From contig MNCI01014675.1 of assembly GCA_015680685.1 (NCBI GenBank), positions 1-64,000 on the forward strand: a DNA stretch of 64,000 nucleotides, written 5' to 3'. The stretch comes from Gnetum montanum. Lineage: Eukaryota; Streptophyta; Gnetopsida; Gnetales; Gnetaceae. Position 1 is the first letter of the stretch, and the number at the start of each line of letters is the position of its first letter. Below are positions 24,972 through 35,808 of the stretch, one piece after another. Under the pieces are notes generated by a model. It saw only the letters and a list, made by a program, of their open reading frames with translations, was not told where the DNA came from and did no database searches. A program made the translations under genes and the position numbers.

Positions 24972-25250
24972 TCATTCTTCATTAGATTTAATGCGTTGCT
25001 CTTCATCCAATCTACTTTGAAGATGCGAAGCCTTAAATATCTTGATATATCTTTCTTTGGAGATCGGAGGGAATATCTTCAAACTGTCAATACTCCTCAC
25101 TCGAGATAGTGCCACAAATGTAAGACCTGTTGTTTCTCTGCTACCAACATCTATACACGCTTTCTCCAATGTCATTCCCTGTGACTTATGTATCGTTAAA
25201 GCCCATGCTAATCTAACTGGTAGTTGGCGAGTCCTATTTCCATAGCACCT
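24972..25250 (-). pseudogene. PIF1-type DNA helicase, C-terminal fragment
   Basis: The 92-residue frame reads RQLPVRLAWALTIHKSQGMT, then KACIDVG and GLTFVALSRVRSIDSL, and ends with a Glu/Lys/Arg-rich tail before a stop. LAWALTIHKSQG and LTFVALSRVR are the conserved C-terminal motifs (V and VI regions) of PIF1-family 5'-3' helicases. An in-frame TGA just upstream (25253-25251) and no recognisable Walker A/B part make it a fragment. Standard plant Helitron helicases usually have a different wording here (LYVALSRVTS), so this fits stand-alone PIF1 or Helentron-type helicases better. It lies 200 bp from the large inverted repeat, which may be connected. It is more intact than the surrounding gypsy relics. 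Confidence 0.8.
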
Positions 25251-25593
25251 TCAATAGTCCTCAAGGTCTTTAGATTTGATACATTAATATTTTAGATTTC
25301 ATACATTAATCTTCAAGAGATAACAATTTTATAGGTGTCCCTTGAACCCTCCACCAATCTTGTCTAGTTGTTAGTTATTTTTCTTTAGAAAGCCTTACCA
25401 AAAGGGTACGCTCCAAAAAATTAGGCTTCTTTTAGAATCCTAATGCATTACATATTTGCACTTCAATCTTTTAACAAAAACTTGGTATCTATTTACTATA
25501 TTAGATATGATTATATAAATTAAAGTGGTAAAGTGGTCAAGAGTACAAAGTAAATTTGACATCTCTTTAGGACAAATACGTGATCTAGAAAAG

Positions 25594-25980
25594 GTAAAAT
25601 TCAACTTCTATCATCTATAGCCTTCATTGGATGAGTTGGCAGAGGGTTCATAGGACACCCACAAACCATCTTGTCTAAATTTGCTATATCTATGTTAGAA
25701 GTTCAAATTCAGATATCAATTTTGGGTAATTTTCTTAATGAGGTGTTCAATAGCCATGATGATCATGTCAAGGCCTTCTAAAAGGTTAAATTCAACTTCT
25801 ATCATCTATAGCCTTCATTGGATGAGTTGGCAGAGGGTTCATAGGACACCCACAAAATTCACCATCTTATCTAAATTTGCTATATCTATGTTAGAAGTTC
25901 AAATTCACATATCAATTTTGGGTATGCATCTTAATGAGGTTTTCAATAGCCATGATGATCATGTCAAAGCCTTCTAAAAG
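25594..25980. repeat. Tandem duplication, unit about 192 bp
   Basis: 25594-25784 and 25785-25980 are near-identical, for example atagccttcattggatgagt and ggcagagggttcatagg in both, with a small insertion in the second. There is no N between them. The spurious 79-codon open frame at 25738 spans the junction. Confidence 0.85.
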
Positions 25981-26140
25981 AAATTTGAGTGTCTTCCAAA
26001 TTCTTTGTGCTTTGGACGTAGTTAAACATTTAATTTTGAAATTAATTCTAAAAACCTTTGGCATCACTAAATAGCACATGGGTGAGATTTTTTGAATTAA
26101 TAGACATGTGATGTAGCAACTAAACTAAGCATGCACATGT

Positions 26141-26950
26141 CTATTTCCTTTGGAGGCCAACCACGATGAGAGTGACAAAGGGCGACGGCCGGATCACGTT
26201 TTGGCGCAGCAACTGGGCCGACCGCACAGCCAGACGCTCAAAGAACACGTCCGTGAGCCCCAGCGGTCCCACAACGGCATCAACCATGCTCCCCATGAAG
26301 CTTCGTACCAGCGCCGCTCTAAGATGTGATTATCTAAAAATAAATTATATACAACAATTCTAACATCCATCAGACTACAAGTAAGAATACTGTTATACCA
26401 TTTTCAAGTTAAAAATGTAAGATGGAACAACATGTGATGGGAGAAGAAAAGCAATATATAGCATTAGGTAAAATAAATTTCTTCCAAATAAAATGACAAA
26501 GATTAAATCAGTCTTTATACATGAACTATTCAAGTCACCGGTGTTAGTTTTAGAAAATTTCACACATATCAATACCATGCTAATAGATAGATTTTATACC
26601 AAAACTATTATCAATAAGCGAAAATACGGAAAAATGCATAAATAAACCTCCACAGGTATCGTTGGCATGGTAGTTTGGAGTGCCTTCACCACGGTGTCCA
26701 CCTCGGCCAGAGCGTTGTTGCCGGTGGCGCAGCGGAGGTCGGCGACGCGGACCACGGTCCATTTGTGGGCGTCGTCATGGGCCATGGTGAGGCGTCCGAT
26801 GAGCCGTGCCAGCGTCGGCTCCACCTGACGGAACGCGGTGTGCTGACCGTCACTGTTGGCAGCGTAGCCGCACTCACCGTGGTCCGCCGTCATGCTCATT
26901 GTTTTGCTTACGTCGTTGTCGTTGCCCCCGGTGATGGTTCCATGTTCCAT
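26141..26950 (-). pseudogene. SABATH methyltransferase, first and last exon pieces only
   Basis: First piece (26950-26648): from the ATG at 26950, MSMTADHGECGYAANSDGQH matches the SABATH N-terminus (GG-G-E-YSYAxNS type), and VVRVADLRCATGNNALAEVD matches the SAM-binding ADLGCxxGPNTL motif. A donor-like GT follows at 26647. Last piece (26330-26141): VRSFMGSMVDAVVGPLGLTD, FFERLAV, then FVTLIVVGLQRK and stop, the family's C-terminal pattern. The 317 bp between them are AT-rich and non-coding, so about 200 residues (substrate pocket, rest of the fold) are missing; direct splicing of the visible sites also does not keep frame. SABATH enzymes methylate carboxyl groups of small molecules such as salicylate, jasmonate or gibberellins; the substrate cannot be told. 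In the motif the second Gly of the usual DLGC is Arg. Both pieces are strikingly GC-rich. Confidence 0.78.
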
Positions 26951-27059
26951 GGTGATGATGATATTTTCCTCATGCTCTGCCCCGGCTTCAGTTCCGATCC
27001 GGAAGTGGCTCCGGATCAGCAAGTGTAGATACCTTATATTTATTTATTGCAATCAAAAA

Positions 27060-27660
27060 GTTTGTGACATTACTTATGCAAAAGGTGCTCGAGTTCGCAT
27101 TTCGCAACTTAAATCTACAGAGTTTTATGATGACGATTGATGTTAATGTGGAGTGCCGGCCTCGGCCTCCACCTCCTGTTTTGTGCCTGATTCTGTTCGG
27201 TGCCCGATCAGAGCATTGTTTCTGTCTTTGGCCAGAATGCTGGATCTGCATCTGCGCAGAACTTGAGCCCTCCTCCTGTCGGCATCTGCGTAGAACTCGA
27301 GCCCTCCTGCTGCTGCTACTCCGTGCACTGTTTTCACACCTATTTTTATTTTCGAAAGGACATAACCTTTCATAACACAACATTATGCACAAAGTTGCGT
27401 TACCAAAATGGTATGTATGGAATTTTACTTACACGTCATTGTGATGCACAAAGTTAAATGNATTACCAAAATGGTCTGTATGGAATTTTACTTACACGTC
27501 ATTGTGATGCACAAAGTTAAATGGCCTGTGTAAAATTTTAGTTACACTTCAGCGTTATTCACAAAGTTGCATTACCGAAATAGCCTATCTGGTTCACAAA
27601 GTTGCGTTACCGAAATGGGAACTGAAAAAGTCAACGCTGGTCAGCGTTACGCACAAAAAA
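27060..27660. repeat. GC-richer segment with short direct repeats
   Basis: Two 34-bp direct repeats (27248-27281 and 27282-27315) begin gcatctgcgyagaac. From about 27388 to 27660 a phrase like cacaaagttgcgttacc recurs five or six times at irregular 30-65 bp spacing. An N at 27461 is flanked by a near-identical 57-bp duplication and is an assembly joint. Open frames on both strands (27064-27457) are long because of base composition; no family recognised. Confidence 0.6.
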
Positions 27661-28216
27661 TTAGCGTTACCAATTTATGATGGTAATGGCCTATCCGCCA
27701 AATAATTTAGAAATGTAATCCTATAATTATACCATAGTAAATTTAACATCAAGCTTTACATACCAAACATGAAAAATACACATGGATTCTAATAGAAATG
27801 GAGACTTAGCAATAAAGTAACTAACTATCATCACTCTAGAGAAGCAAGCAAGAAAAAGCTGAACAATAATACATGCTTAAAGAGAACCCTTAAAGCAACC
27901 TTGGCATGCAACAAAGAGGAGACCTACACTGCATATTCTCTAGAGATGTTAAGTTGAGCAAAGGAACGTTGTCGTGAAAAGTGCAACAAAGAGGATGCCT
28001 ACTCAACACTCACTGAACTCACTTTGTAGAGATACATAAAGGTACTCATGAGAAAAAGGCATTTTACATGCTAGCCATATATCACTTCCACAACCTTCTC
28101 CTCCTGAAATGAGTGTAATCATTTTGATCTAAAGCATTTCATAAAGATAGAGAAACTGCTATAAAGCATTTCATAAGGATAGGAAGAAGTCTCAAAGCAT
28201 CTATGTTGAAATGACA
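27661..28216. other. No gene recognised
   Basis: Ordinary AT-rich sequence. A short phrase (aaagcatttcataa) is repeated at about 28131 and 28163. Nothing else stands out. Confidence 0.4.
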
Positions 28217-28506
28217 TGCTTATCATATTAAATGTATAACCTTATAAATTACAAGTTACAAGTAAATATATAATACAATTTATAACCTTTTTATCCATGT
28301 TAAGGAAATGAACCTTTGCATAATAAGCTACAAGTGAATATATAATGCAATTTATAGCTCTTGCTTATCGTATTAAATGTAGAACCTTATAAATTACAAG
28401 TTACAAGTAAATATATAATACAATTTATAACCCTTTTATTTGTGTTAAGGAAAGGAACCTTGGCATGATTAGTTACAAGTGAATATATAATACAATTTAG
28501 AGCTCT
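28217..28506. repeat. Tandem duplication, unit 145 bp
   Basis: 28217-28361 and 28362-28506 share nearly every base (tgcttatc, ccttataaattacaagttac, aatatataatacaattta). Inside each unit a half-unit with tacaagtgaatatataat is a diverged copy, so the array grew from a shorter 70-75 bp unit. Confidence 0.8.
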
Positions 28507-28586
28507 TCTATTTATGTTAAGGTAAGGAAAGGAACTTGGTGTGAACACGCATTGGACTTCATCGAGAGATACATAAAGGTAAAGCT

Positions 28587-28800
28587 TGTTGATGCATAAA
28601 TTTTGTATGCACCAACATCACGAAAAGAAAAGCTCTTTTAAGGAGAAGGTGCCTTCTATATGGGTACGAAAACGTGGGAATAGTCTCCACTAGAGAGGGC
28701 TATGTGACATTCAAAAATAAAACAAATTAAATTGAAAATTGAGGAATAAAACAAATTAAATTGAAAATTGAGGAATTTATAATGAATGATAGTCTTGAAT
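28587..28800 (-). repeat. L2 LTR 3' end, inverted
   Basis: In minus sense it carries atagccctctctagtgg, cgtacccatatagaagg and the terminus ttatgcatcaaca, matching the L2 ends at 22554 and 35808. The outer flank here (agctttacc) is not PBS-like, so it may be a solo or 3' LTR. A 29-bp exact tandem repeat (aataaaacaaattaaattg...) sits inside at about 28717-28775. The other end of the LTR was not found. Confidence 0.55.
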
Positions 28801-28859
28801 CCCAAGACTTGATGAAAATACAATAGTTAACTAAAAATAATTAAATCTTCCTTGTTCCT

Positions 28860-29740
28860 GGTGCTACCGCCTGTTCGATGCTGATCTGTTGCGGGCACTT
28901 CCGCAGCCAACACTGCTATTGAGAGAGAAGAATAACATTGCTGTTGCCTTCACCAACTGCTGCCTCTGCAATGGAGAGAGACGCTGTCCGCCACATGTGC
29001 AGGACCATTGCACAATGCGTGTTTGAGAGAAAACCTGCGTCTTTTGCTGCTCACAGGGAGAGAGAAAAGGAGTTTTGATGGTTTTGTGCAGTGCAACAAC
29101 CATCTACAACACGTCTGCCACCTGTCGTTCGCTGTTGTCTCCTGCCAACAGCGAATGATGCCCATTAATAACAAAGAGACACTGTTGCTGTGGATATCCG
29201 TCCTTTGCCCCGTCTGCTGCACCGCTGTTCTACCGATGTAAGAAAGCAGGAAAAGAGAGGGAACAACGTTGCTGCCGTTTGTTTTTTTTTCTTAAGAAAA
29301 AGGAAAGAAACCCATTGCCTGATGTCACGTGACATCCGTGTCACCAGGGCTATGTCTTTGCCGTAGAAAGCCCACCTGCAGAAGCCGCGTCGTCTGTCGT
29401 TGGTCTGCCGTGCGTTACTTAAGCCATTCTGCTTGGTGTGCCACCATCCTGAGCTACGTCTACTGTACTGGTGTCCACGGAGAGGAACAAAACCTGTCAT
29501 TAAGAAGAGAAACCACCCTTTGTTGGTTTGCTATTTGAGAGGGGAAAATCTTCCTCCTCGGAAGATGCCACTTGCCCTTATTTAAAACCCATGTCTGCAA
29601 GTTTCAGATGCCTTAACCGTCAGTACGGCTGCCTGACGTAACACCAAGCGTTGCCACCTTCTGTAACCGCCGTGACTGGTGATGTTTCCAACGACATTCC
29701 AAAGCTACACGGTAAGCAGAGTTTTTACCATGCTTGGAAG
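28860..29740. other. GC-richer segment of unknown origin
   Basis: Base composition is close to balanced, unlike its surroundings, and CG dinucleotides are common. Frames on both strands are open for 60-110 codons but none shows a family I know. A TATA-like ttatttaaaa (29578-29587) precedes a region that ends in acacggtaagcag (29707-29719), donor-like. It could be a gene 5' end, a younger LTR or a captured gene fragment. Confidence 0.35.
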
Positions 29741-31130
29741 TAATTGACACTAACAATGGATGGTTAAGAAGCGCAAGTTTGTTGCTGTATGGAGCCTGCC
29801 ATGGCTCATGTTGTCAATGTATACAAAGCATGGAAGATTTCCCTGCCATTCAACTCCACGTATCTTATACATGCTGCTGCAACTGTTACAGTTGGAAATG
29901 TGCAGCGATGTAAAAATGGCTGTCAAGTTTGACACCAGTGGCTTTGCATTGATCCTCCTCCTCCTATGCCATTGTAGTATTGAGTTTCTGCCTACCACTG
30001 CATAGTGGAGATGATGCATTCAGGCTCACACTGAAAACATGTGTGATTCCTTTGTGTGTAAAAGATGAGATCACTCCAACTTCAAGATTTCTAAAACTTG
30101 GAATATGAAGGATCCTTCCTTGTAAGGGAGGACATGGAACATGGAAATATTTTAGAGCCCTTATAGTGAATGGAATCGATTGATCATAGTGGAGTTCATG
30201 TGAAGGCATTCGCATGGAATGGAAAAGTTAAAGCTGAGTCATCCTTGCATGAGTGACTGGTTAATCTGACTTTGAATAAACCGGGAAACCAAGACACTTT
30301 TACTGTTAGTTCCAAGGTAATCTTTATTTATTCTTCGACATGCTTTACTTTTTAGGGTCCCATCCACGTGACAAAATTTCTTATATAATGACTCTTTTGA
30401 CCCTCTCTTGTGATTCTATTGGTCTTACAAGCATCCTATGTATTTAGCAAAGTAATTAGGATGGCTTGTGGTCCCTCACATTTGCTTTACAAGCTTTTCT
30501 TAATATTGAGTGGAGCTTGCTATCTAAAATAAAAAATAAAAAATAAAAACAATGAGGTGTTGGTGATAACATTCTTGAAATCTTCTAGACAAGTACTGTT
30601 GAGTTCTAAAGCTTTACTTAAAGTTTTTCTTTTACTTTGATGGCATAGGTAATTGTTGATAAGGGTTGTAATTTGCATGGAGTGGTATGTTAATCTTAGT
30701 GGTGTATAAATTACAAACTAGGTATAGTAACTACACTTGAATATACAGTGATAAGGTACAGTGACTACACTTGAATATACCCAAGCTGAGAAATTTTTAA
30801 TCAATCTATGATAGCTGATGACATCTAAAAAGTATGAAATTCTTTTATACATAGACGACATTAAAATTTTTATGTCTCCATAAGTAGAATTTATCACGAT
30901 TCGAAATTTTACGTCATTGTAAAACATGCCTTTAATGATTTCTAAGTAGCCAATGTTAAAGATGTTTCCTATTTTTGTTTTTTTTTTTCACCTAGCTATT
31001 TGATGTAATGCTAAAAGATGATTTTATGAATATACTTCATTTCATGGACTTTTGAAATAATTTTTAAACTATAAAGAAATTGCAAAGTTTGCCAATATAT
31101 ATATTTTAGTTTTGAATCAAGACTACTAAT
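29741..31130. other. No gene recognised
   Basis: Contains a small tandem repeat at about 30721-30783 (actacacttgaatatac twice, 35 bp apart). Otherwise ordinary AT-rich sequence with no protein match. Confidence 0.4.
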
Positions 31131-31250
31131 CATGGCCCCATGCCTAGCATGGGCGAGGTTGACACCAACACTTATCTCCCAAACTTTAATTGCATGCAAG
31201 TGCAAAAAGCAACAAAAACCACGAAATTTTAAAAGAAAATGCAATAGATA
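31131..31250 (+). repeat. Inverted repeat arm A
   Basis: Starts catggccccatgcctagc and includes gggcgagg, attgcatgcaagt and gcaacaaaaaccacgaaat. The reverse complement of 34573-34692 has the same elements in the same order, roughly three-quarters identical by eye. A shorter relative occurs at about 47357-47385. Confidence 0.65.
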
Positions 31251-31501
31251 GAGAATCAAAAACATCACAAAACATTCAAATAAAAACTTAAAAACAAACT
31301 ATAGTGATCTAAACATGATTAAAATAACCATATAATCAAAAGAGAACTAGACGTGGGTCATCCTTAACACACCATCTTCTTTAACCAAGTTCCAAATATA
31401 TAATTTTATTATTTTAACTATATATATATATATATATATGATTAAGATATCATTCCCAATCTTTTCACAAGGTAAAAGTAAAAAGTACATGGACTACTCT
31501 G

Positions 31502-31604
31502 ACCACGAGACTTATACAAAACTTAATGAAAGATAGGCTCAAGTTAGATAATNAACCACGAGACTTATACAAAACTTAATGAAGGATAGGCTCAAGTTAG
31601 ATAA
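31502..31604. repeat. Duplicated segment around a single N (assembly joint)
   Basis: About 50 bp starting ccacgagacttatac flank an N at 31553 with a single difference seen. Interpreted as an unmerged contig overlap. Confidence 0.8.
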
Positions 31605-32579
31605 TAGCAAGCCACAACTTTTAGATTTTTCCTTGGGGGTTTTTTTTTTATAAAAAAATGGGAAATAGATTTGAAAAGAGAAACAGAATTTAGGGTGAGG
31701 ATTACTGCCCAACCCCATCACACTCAAGAACGTATTACACTACCAATGAACATGATCCTCATTCTTTTCTTTTCTTTTTTTCATTTTGAGGAAAATTTGC
31801 TCATGGTGTACTTCATTCTTGAGGTAGGAATTCCAACATGAGTTTGGCCAATTAGCTGCATTGCCATTGAACATGGTCCTTTTAGAATTTTGACCATGGT
31901 GTAGTTCAACCCTCATGTATGTGCCTTTAATTACAATTTGATGGCATCATAGTAGGTCTCCTGGCTGGCTAACGAGTTCTCAAGATGAACACACTTCACC
32001 CTGTTGCTCACAGGATAGCCATGGATCATCACACTCAAGGGCTGGGGCTTGTGAAAGGGGAAAATGGAGTTTTGCAAGGTCACCTAGTGATTATGACTAA
32101 CCATTCTCAAACATCACATATCTTACACTCACATGATCATGATGATTACATGATAAGTTAATATAAATCCCATGCTACATAATCCAACGTAACAAATAAA
32201 CTAAAACCTTGGAATCGATTGGAAAGAATCATTATTGAAATATATAATATAAAGTAGATTTTATGTAATAATAATATATATATATTATACTTACATTATA
32301 TAAAGCATTATTTTCCAATGGTGTTATGATGACCCAACACCTAGTAACTCAAACAACCATGATGATTATTAAAATCATATGAAGAACACAAATCAAACTT
32401 AACCAATATGCTAAGAAAGAGACAATGCAAGGAAAACATGCAAATGCAACTATATACAAATGAAATGGAAAGCGAAGAGGAAGAAAATATGCAACTAAGA
32501 ATCTACCAGGTGTTCATGTGATGCACATGAGTAGAAGTGCTTCAAATGAAATGCATTAAAATTCCTATGCAACCTATGT
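31605..32579. other. No gene recognised
   Basis: AT-rich with a short (TA)n at about 32277-32285. It precedes the 3' end of the F4 pol fragment and could be its decayed tail, but no LTR or PPT was seen. Confidence 0.35.
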
Positions 32580-34490
32580 CCTTGCCAATCAGCAATTTTG
32601 TACACAGTAGGGCCAATGACACCTATAATTTGGAATGGAGCTAATCATATAGGAAAAAACTTAGTTTGAGGGTCAGTTTGACTAGAAGCTCTATCTCTCT
32701 TAAGAACCAAGTTACCTACTTGAAATATTTTAGCTACATATTTATTATTAGACCATCTCTTGATAATTTGTTGATGACTACACATATTTTCAATTACTGT
32801 GACCCTTTTAAGCTCTAGATTCCAAATGTTGTATGTTTGAGATATTAGATGCTTGTTAGTTGGTAAGTAGTCTAAGAAGAATTGATATGTAGGAATCTGT
32901 AAATTTATTGGCAATACAAGTTCTTGTTTGTACACTAAAGCATATGGTGTAGTCTTGATCGATTCTTTATAATGAATCCTATTGGCCCAAACTTCCCATT
33001 TTAGTTGTTCATGCCATGTTCGTGGGTTTTGGGCTATCATTTTCTTAATCCCATCTAATATAACTTTGTTGGAGGACTCAACCAAATCATTACCATGTGG
33101 ATAATATTCAGTTACCACCTTGATAATGATGTTATGGTCTCTAGCCCAATTTGTATACTTTATGTAAATGAAGGTGGACCCATTGTTAACTACTAATGCA
33201 TAAGGATATTCATACCTAGAGATGATATCGTTTTCTAAGAAGTGAATGAGCTATTGAGATGATGTTGTTTTAGTAGCTTTCTCTTCTAACCATTGTGTGC
33301 AATAATCAGTGGCAGTCAAAATAAATTTGTGTAGGGTAGTAGAAAGAAAGGATTGATCATTTTGATAAAATCTAAGGCCCATTGGGCAAATGGTCTTGTT
33401 TCCATTATAGGCTATAAAGGGGTTGAACTCTTGGGATCTTTACCCTTAAATATTTGACATTGGACACAAGTTCTAACCAAGCTGTGAGCATCATTAATTA
33501 TAGTAGGTCAAAAATAAATAGCCTTCATGATTTTATGAACTAGCAAACTGTATCCTATATGTCCTTCTTTGTGAAGCTGTTTTAGAGCATTGTTAGCCTA
33601 TTCTTGGTCCAAGAACTTAAGGTATATCCCTTGGAAATTTTTTCTAAATAATTCACTACTTATTAGAGCAAATATCAAACATTTTGATATTAAGAGCTTT
33701 CTCTTATATCTAGGTAAATGTGAAGGACAACAATGGAAGGTTAAATAAAATTTGATATCTTCATACCATGGGTCATACAATCAATTGGGAGAAAATGGAA
33801 TATTTTTTTCCTCATTGATGGATAATACATGAAGAGGAATTGATTCTTTATCTTTGGATGCATCACAATTTTCCAAAGTTGAAGCTTTAGCAATTAACTT
33901 GGCAAGACCAATCCCTCTAACTAACTTTGCTACCTTCCATTGAATATTGTATTCTTGGAGCTTCATAACCCACTTAGTATGTTCTTTGCTAAGGTCTTGT
34001 AATTTAGCTAAAGCAATGGTGGTTGGGTTAGGGACAATAACAAAGACTTTTGCATTTAGCAAGTAGTAGTGAAATTTCTTCAAGGCTTTACTATAAGGTA
34101 CAATTGCTTCTTTAGAGGTGAGTATTTTAATTCTGCATTCTCTAAAGGTATAGACATGAAAGCTATGGGTCTCTCACCTTGATCAATTATGTCTTGGATC
34201 AAGATAGAAGTGACAATAACATCACTAGAAAAGGCATATAAGTAGAAATCATTCTCATATCAAGGAGAAGCTAGGATAGGGGCATTTATAATGGCTTCCT
34301 TAATAGCAAGGAAAACATTCTTTCTATTGCCTGTCTAGTGCATATTACTATCTTTCTTAAGCATATCATTCAATGGCCTAACTAATTCAACATAGACAAG
34401 GATAAATCATCTAAAAAAGTTAATCTTTCCAAAGAAACCTTCTTTTATAACTCTGATTTCCCTATTCTATTTTCAAATTTCTAATTTTGA
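32580..34490 (-). pseudogene. F4: Ty3/gypsy pol fragment (RT end, RNase H, integrase)
   Basis: In minus sense it begins in the RT thumb (GKINFF at about 34430, RPLNDMLKKDSNMH), passes through RNase H with YLYAFSSDVIV, then the connection VRGIGLAKLIAKA (about 33930-33890), and ends in integrase with TEYYPHGNDLVESSNK (about 33113-33065) and RTWHEQLKWEVWANRIHYKE. The integrase Glu is kept here (VESSN, codon gag), unlike the other relics. Stops and frame changes are present and the palm region of RT is absent, so it is truncated at about 34490. The wording (LVESSNK, WHEQLKWxxWANR) is typical of non-chromodomain plant gypsy lineages (Tat/Athila side). The 157-codon frame 33118-32645 is the longest intact stretch. 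Confidence 0.85.
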
Positions 34491-34572
34491 TGGTCCTTAC
34501 ATGAGTCCTAACTTGGGCGAGGTGGTTTTATTATTTAATTTTAAATTTAATTTTTTGAAATTTTTATTATTT

Positions 34573-34692
34573 TATTATTTTCCTTTTAAGATTTCGTGGT
34601 TTTTGTTGCTCCTTGAACTTGCATGCAATTTGTTGTTTCGGGGGGCTAAGTATTATGGCCAATCTCACCCATGTTCTCGCATGGGGCCATGA
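34573..34692 (-). repeat. Inverted repeat arm B
   Basis: Reverse complement starts catggccccatgcgagaac and follows arm A at 31131. Together the arms bracket the F4 pol fragment at a distance of about 3.4 kb. Beyond the arm (34500-34572) the sequence is a T/A-rich run with gggcgaggtgg. Confidence 0.65.
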
Positions 34693-34699
34693 TAAAAAA

Positions 34700-34950
34700 A
34701 ACTGTCCTATAAAATCATATGTTATTTCACCAAGCAATATTAATGTGTAGGAAGGTGGACCAATGTGTGGGAAGTGAAACATCACTAGCAAGTAGCTATA
34801 AAGTAGAGAATGAAGATGACATCAGGGAGAAGGGGGAACAAGGGCCTCCTTAACAAATTAGGTTTTTTTCTTGAACAGCTACACCTCTCTCCATTGAGGC
34901 ACATGTAGATTAGCAAGGGATCTCTAGGGGCTGAGAAACTAGCAAATGAC

Positions 34951-35008
<58 letters not shown>

Positions 35009-35808
35009 TCTTCTCCTTCTATTTTTCTTGGGGTGACAACGACGAAGTTGATGCACATGGACGGTGGATGCAGTAGGTGGGTTTTTCATTCATGTTTCTT
35101 TATTCTTAGAAATGGATTGATGATAATTAGTAGTAGCACAACTATGTAAACAATAGTCAAAAATCTTAGCAGAAAACCAAGAGGCAATGATATTCTTTTC
35201 CCTTTTCACAGTAGACCCATGATGGTAGTAGATGTAGGATTGGAGATAGCAATGCATCTACTAGCACATGACAACAGGATCTAATGACTTATTCTCTCTC
35301 TCTCTCTCTACTGTGGTGTTGTAGTTGTAGACAATAGCAGTTGCAAGCACATGTTCTATAGTTCTATTCTATTTTTGGCGAGTGATACCTCTGTGGTAGG
35401 GCTCTTCAAATAAGAATAAATTTCTCTCTCTCATGCTTGTGATGAGGCACATTTTATCTATGTGTCAAAGATGCATTTGTGGGCCCTTTCATCCATCCTC
35501 TTCTCTCTCTCCCCCTCATCTAGCAGCTATAGGTAGTGTTGGCTACAACAATGTCTACAATATACTGGTAGTAGTAGCTAGGAAGTAGGAAAAATTTATT
35601 TTGGTTACCTTTTGTATTTTTGAATTTGAGACGCTCATTCCAATTAAAATTTCTATTTTTTTTTTACTATTTTCAAAAAGCCATGTAGCCCTCTCCAGCT
35701 AAGACTATTTCTAGGTTTCCATACCCATATAAGAGGTGCCCTAGGCAATAGTATTCTTAAATAAGTGTTTCCCCAAGTATTGGTGTGACCAAAATTTATG
35801 CATCAACA
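34700..35808 (+). repeat. L2 LTR-like region with CT microsatellite
   Basis: The 3' end (about 35650-35808) matches the L2 terminus: agccctctccagctaagac, ggtttccatacccatat and ttatgcatcaaca. The 5' limit is a guess. It contains a (CT)n run of about 55 bp (34954-35008), which produces a meaningless Ser/Leu open frame, and a shorter run at 35293. The flank (acatggaacc) has only a weak PBS resemblance. Confidence 0.5.

Noticed and set aside
25594-25980. CRISPR-like direct repeats
   Set aside because: Only two adjacent units of 192 bp without spacers, in a plant nuclear context.
26141-26950. Bacterial contamination or insertion, suggested by high GC
   Set aside because: The motifs are those of the plant-specific SABATH family, and intron-like borders are present.
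26675-27140. Plus-strand open frames of 82-117 codons
   Set aside because: Antisense shadows of the GC-rich SABATH first exon; the minus frame has the SABATH motifs.
27064-27457. Overlapping open frames on both strands, up to 134 codons
   Set aside because: Length is explained by local GC content and direct repeats; no recognisable family.
28864-29585. Several open frames on both strands, up to 111 codons
   Set aside because: No family recognised and frames open on both strands at once; kept only as a GC-balanced island.
34946-35149. 67-codon Ser/Leu-rich open frame
   Set aside because: It is the translation of a (CT)n microsatellite inside an LTR-like region.
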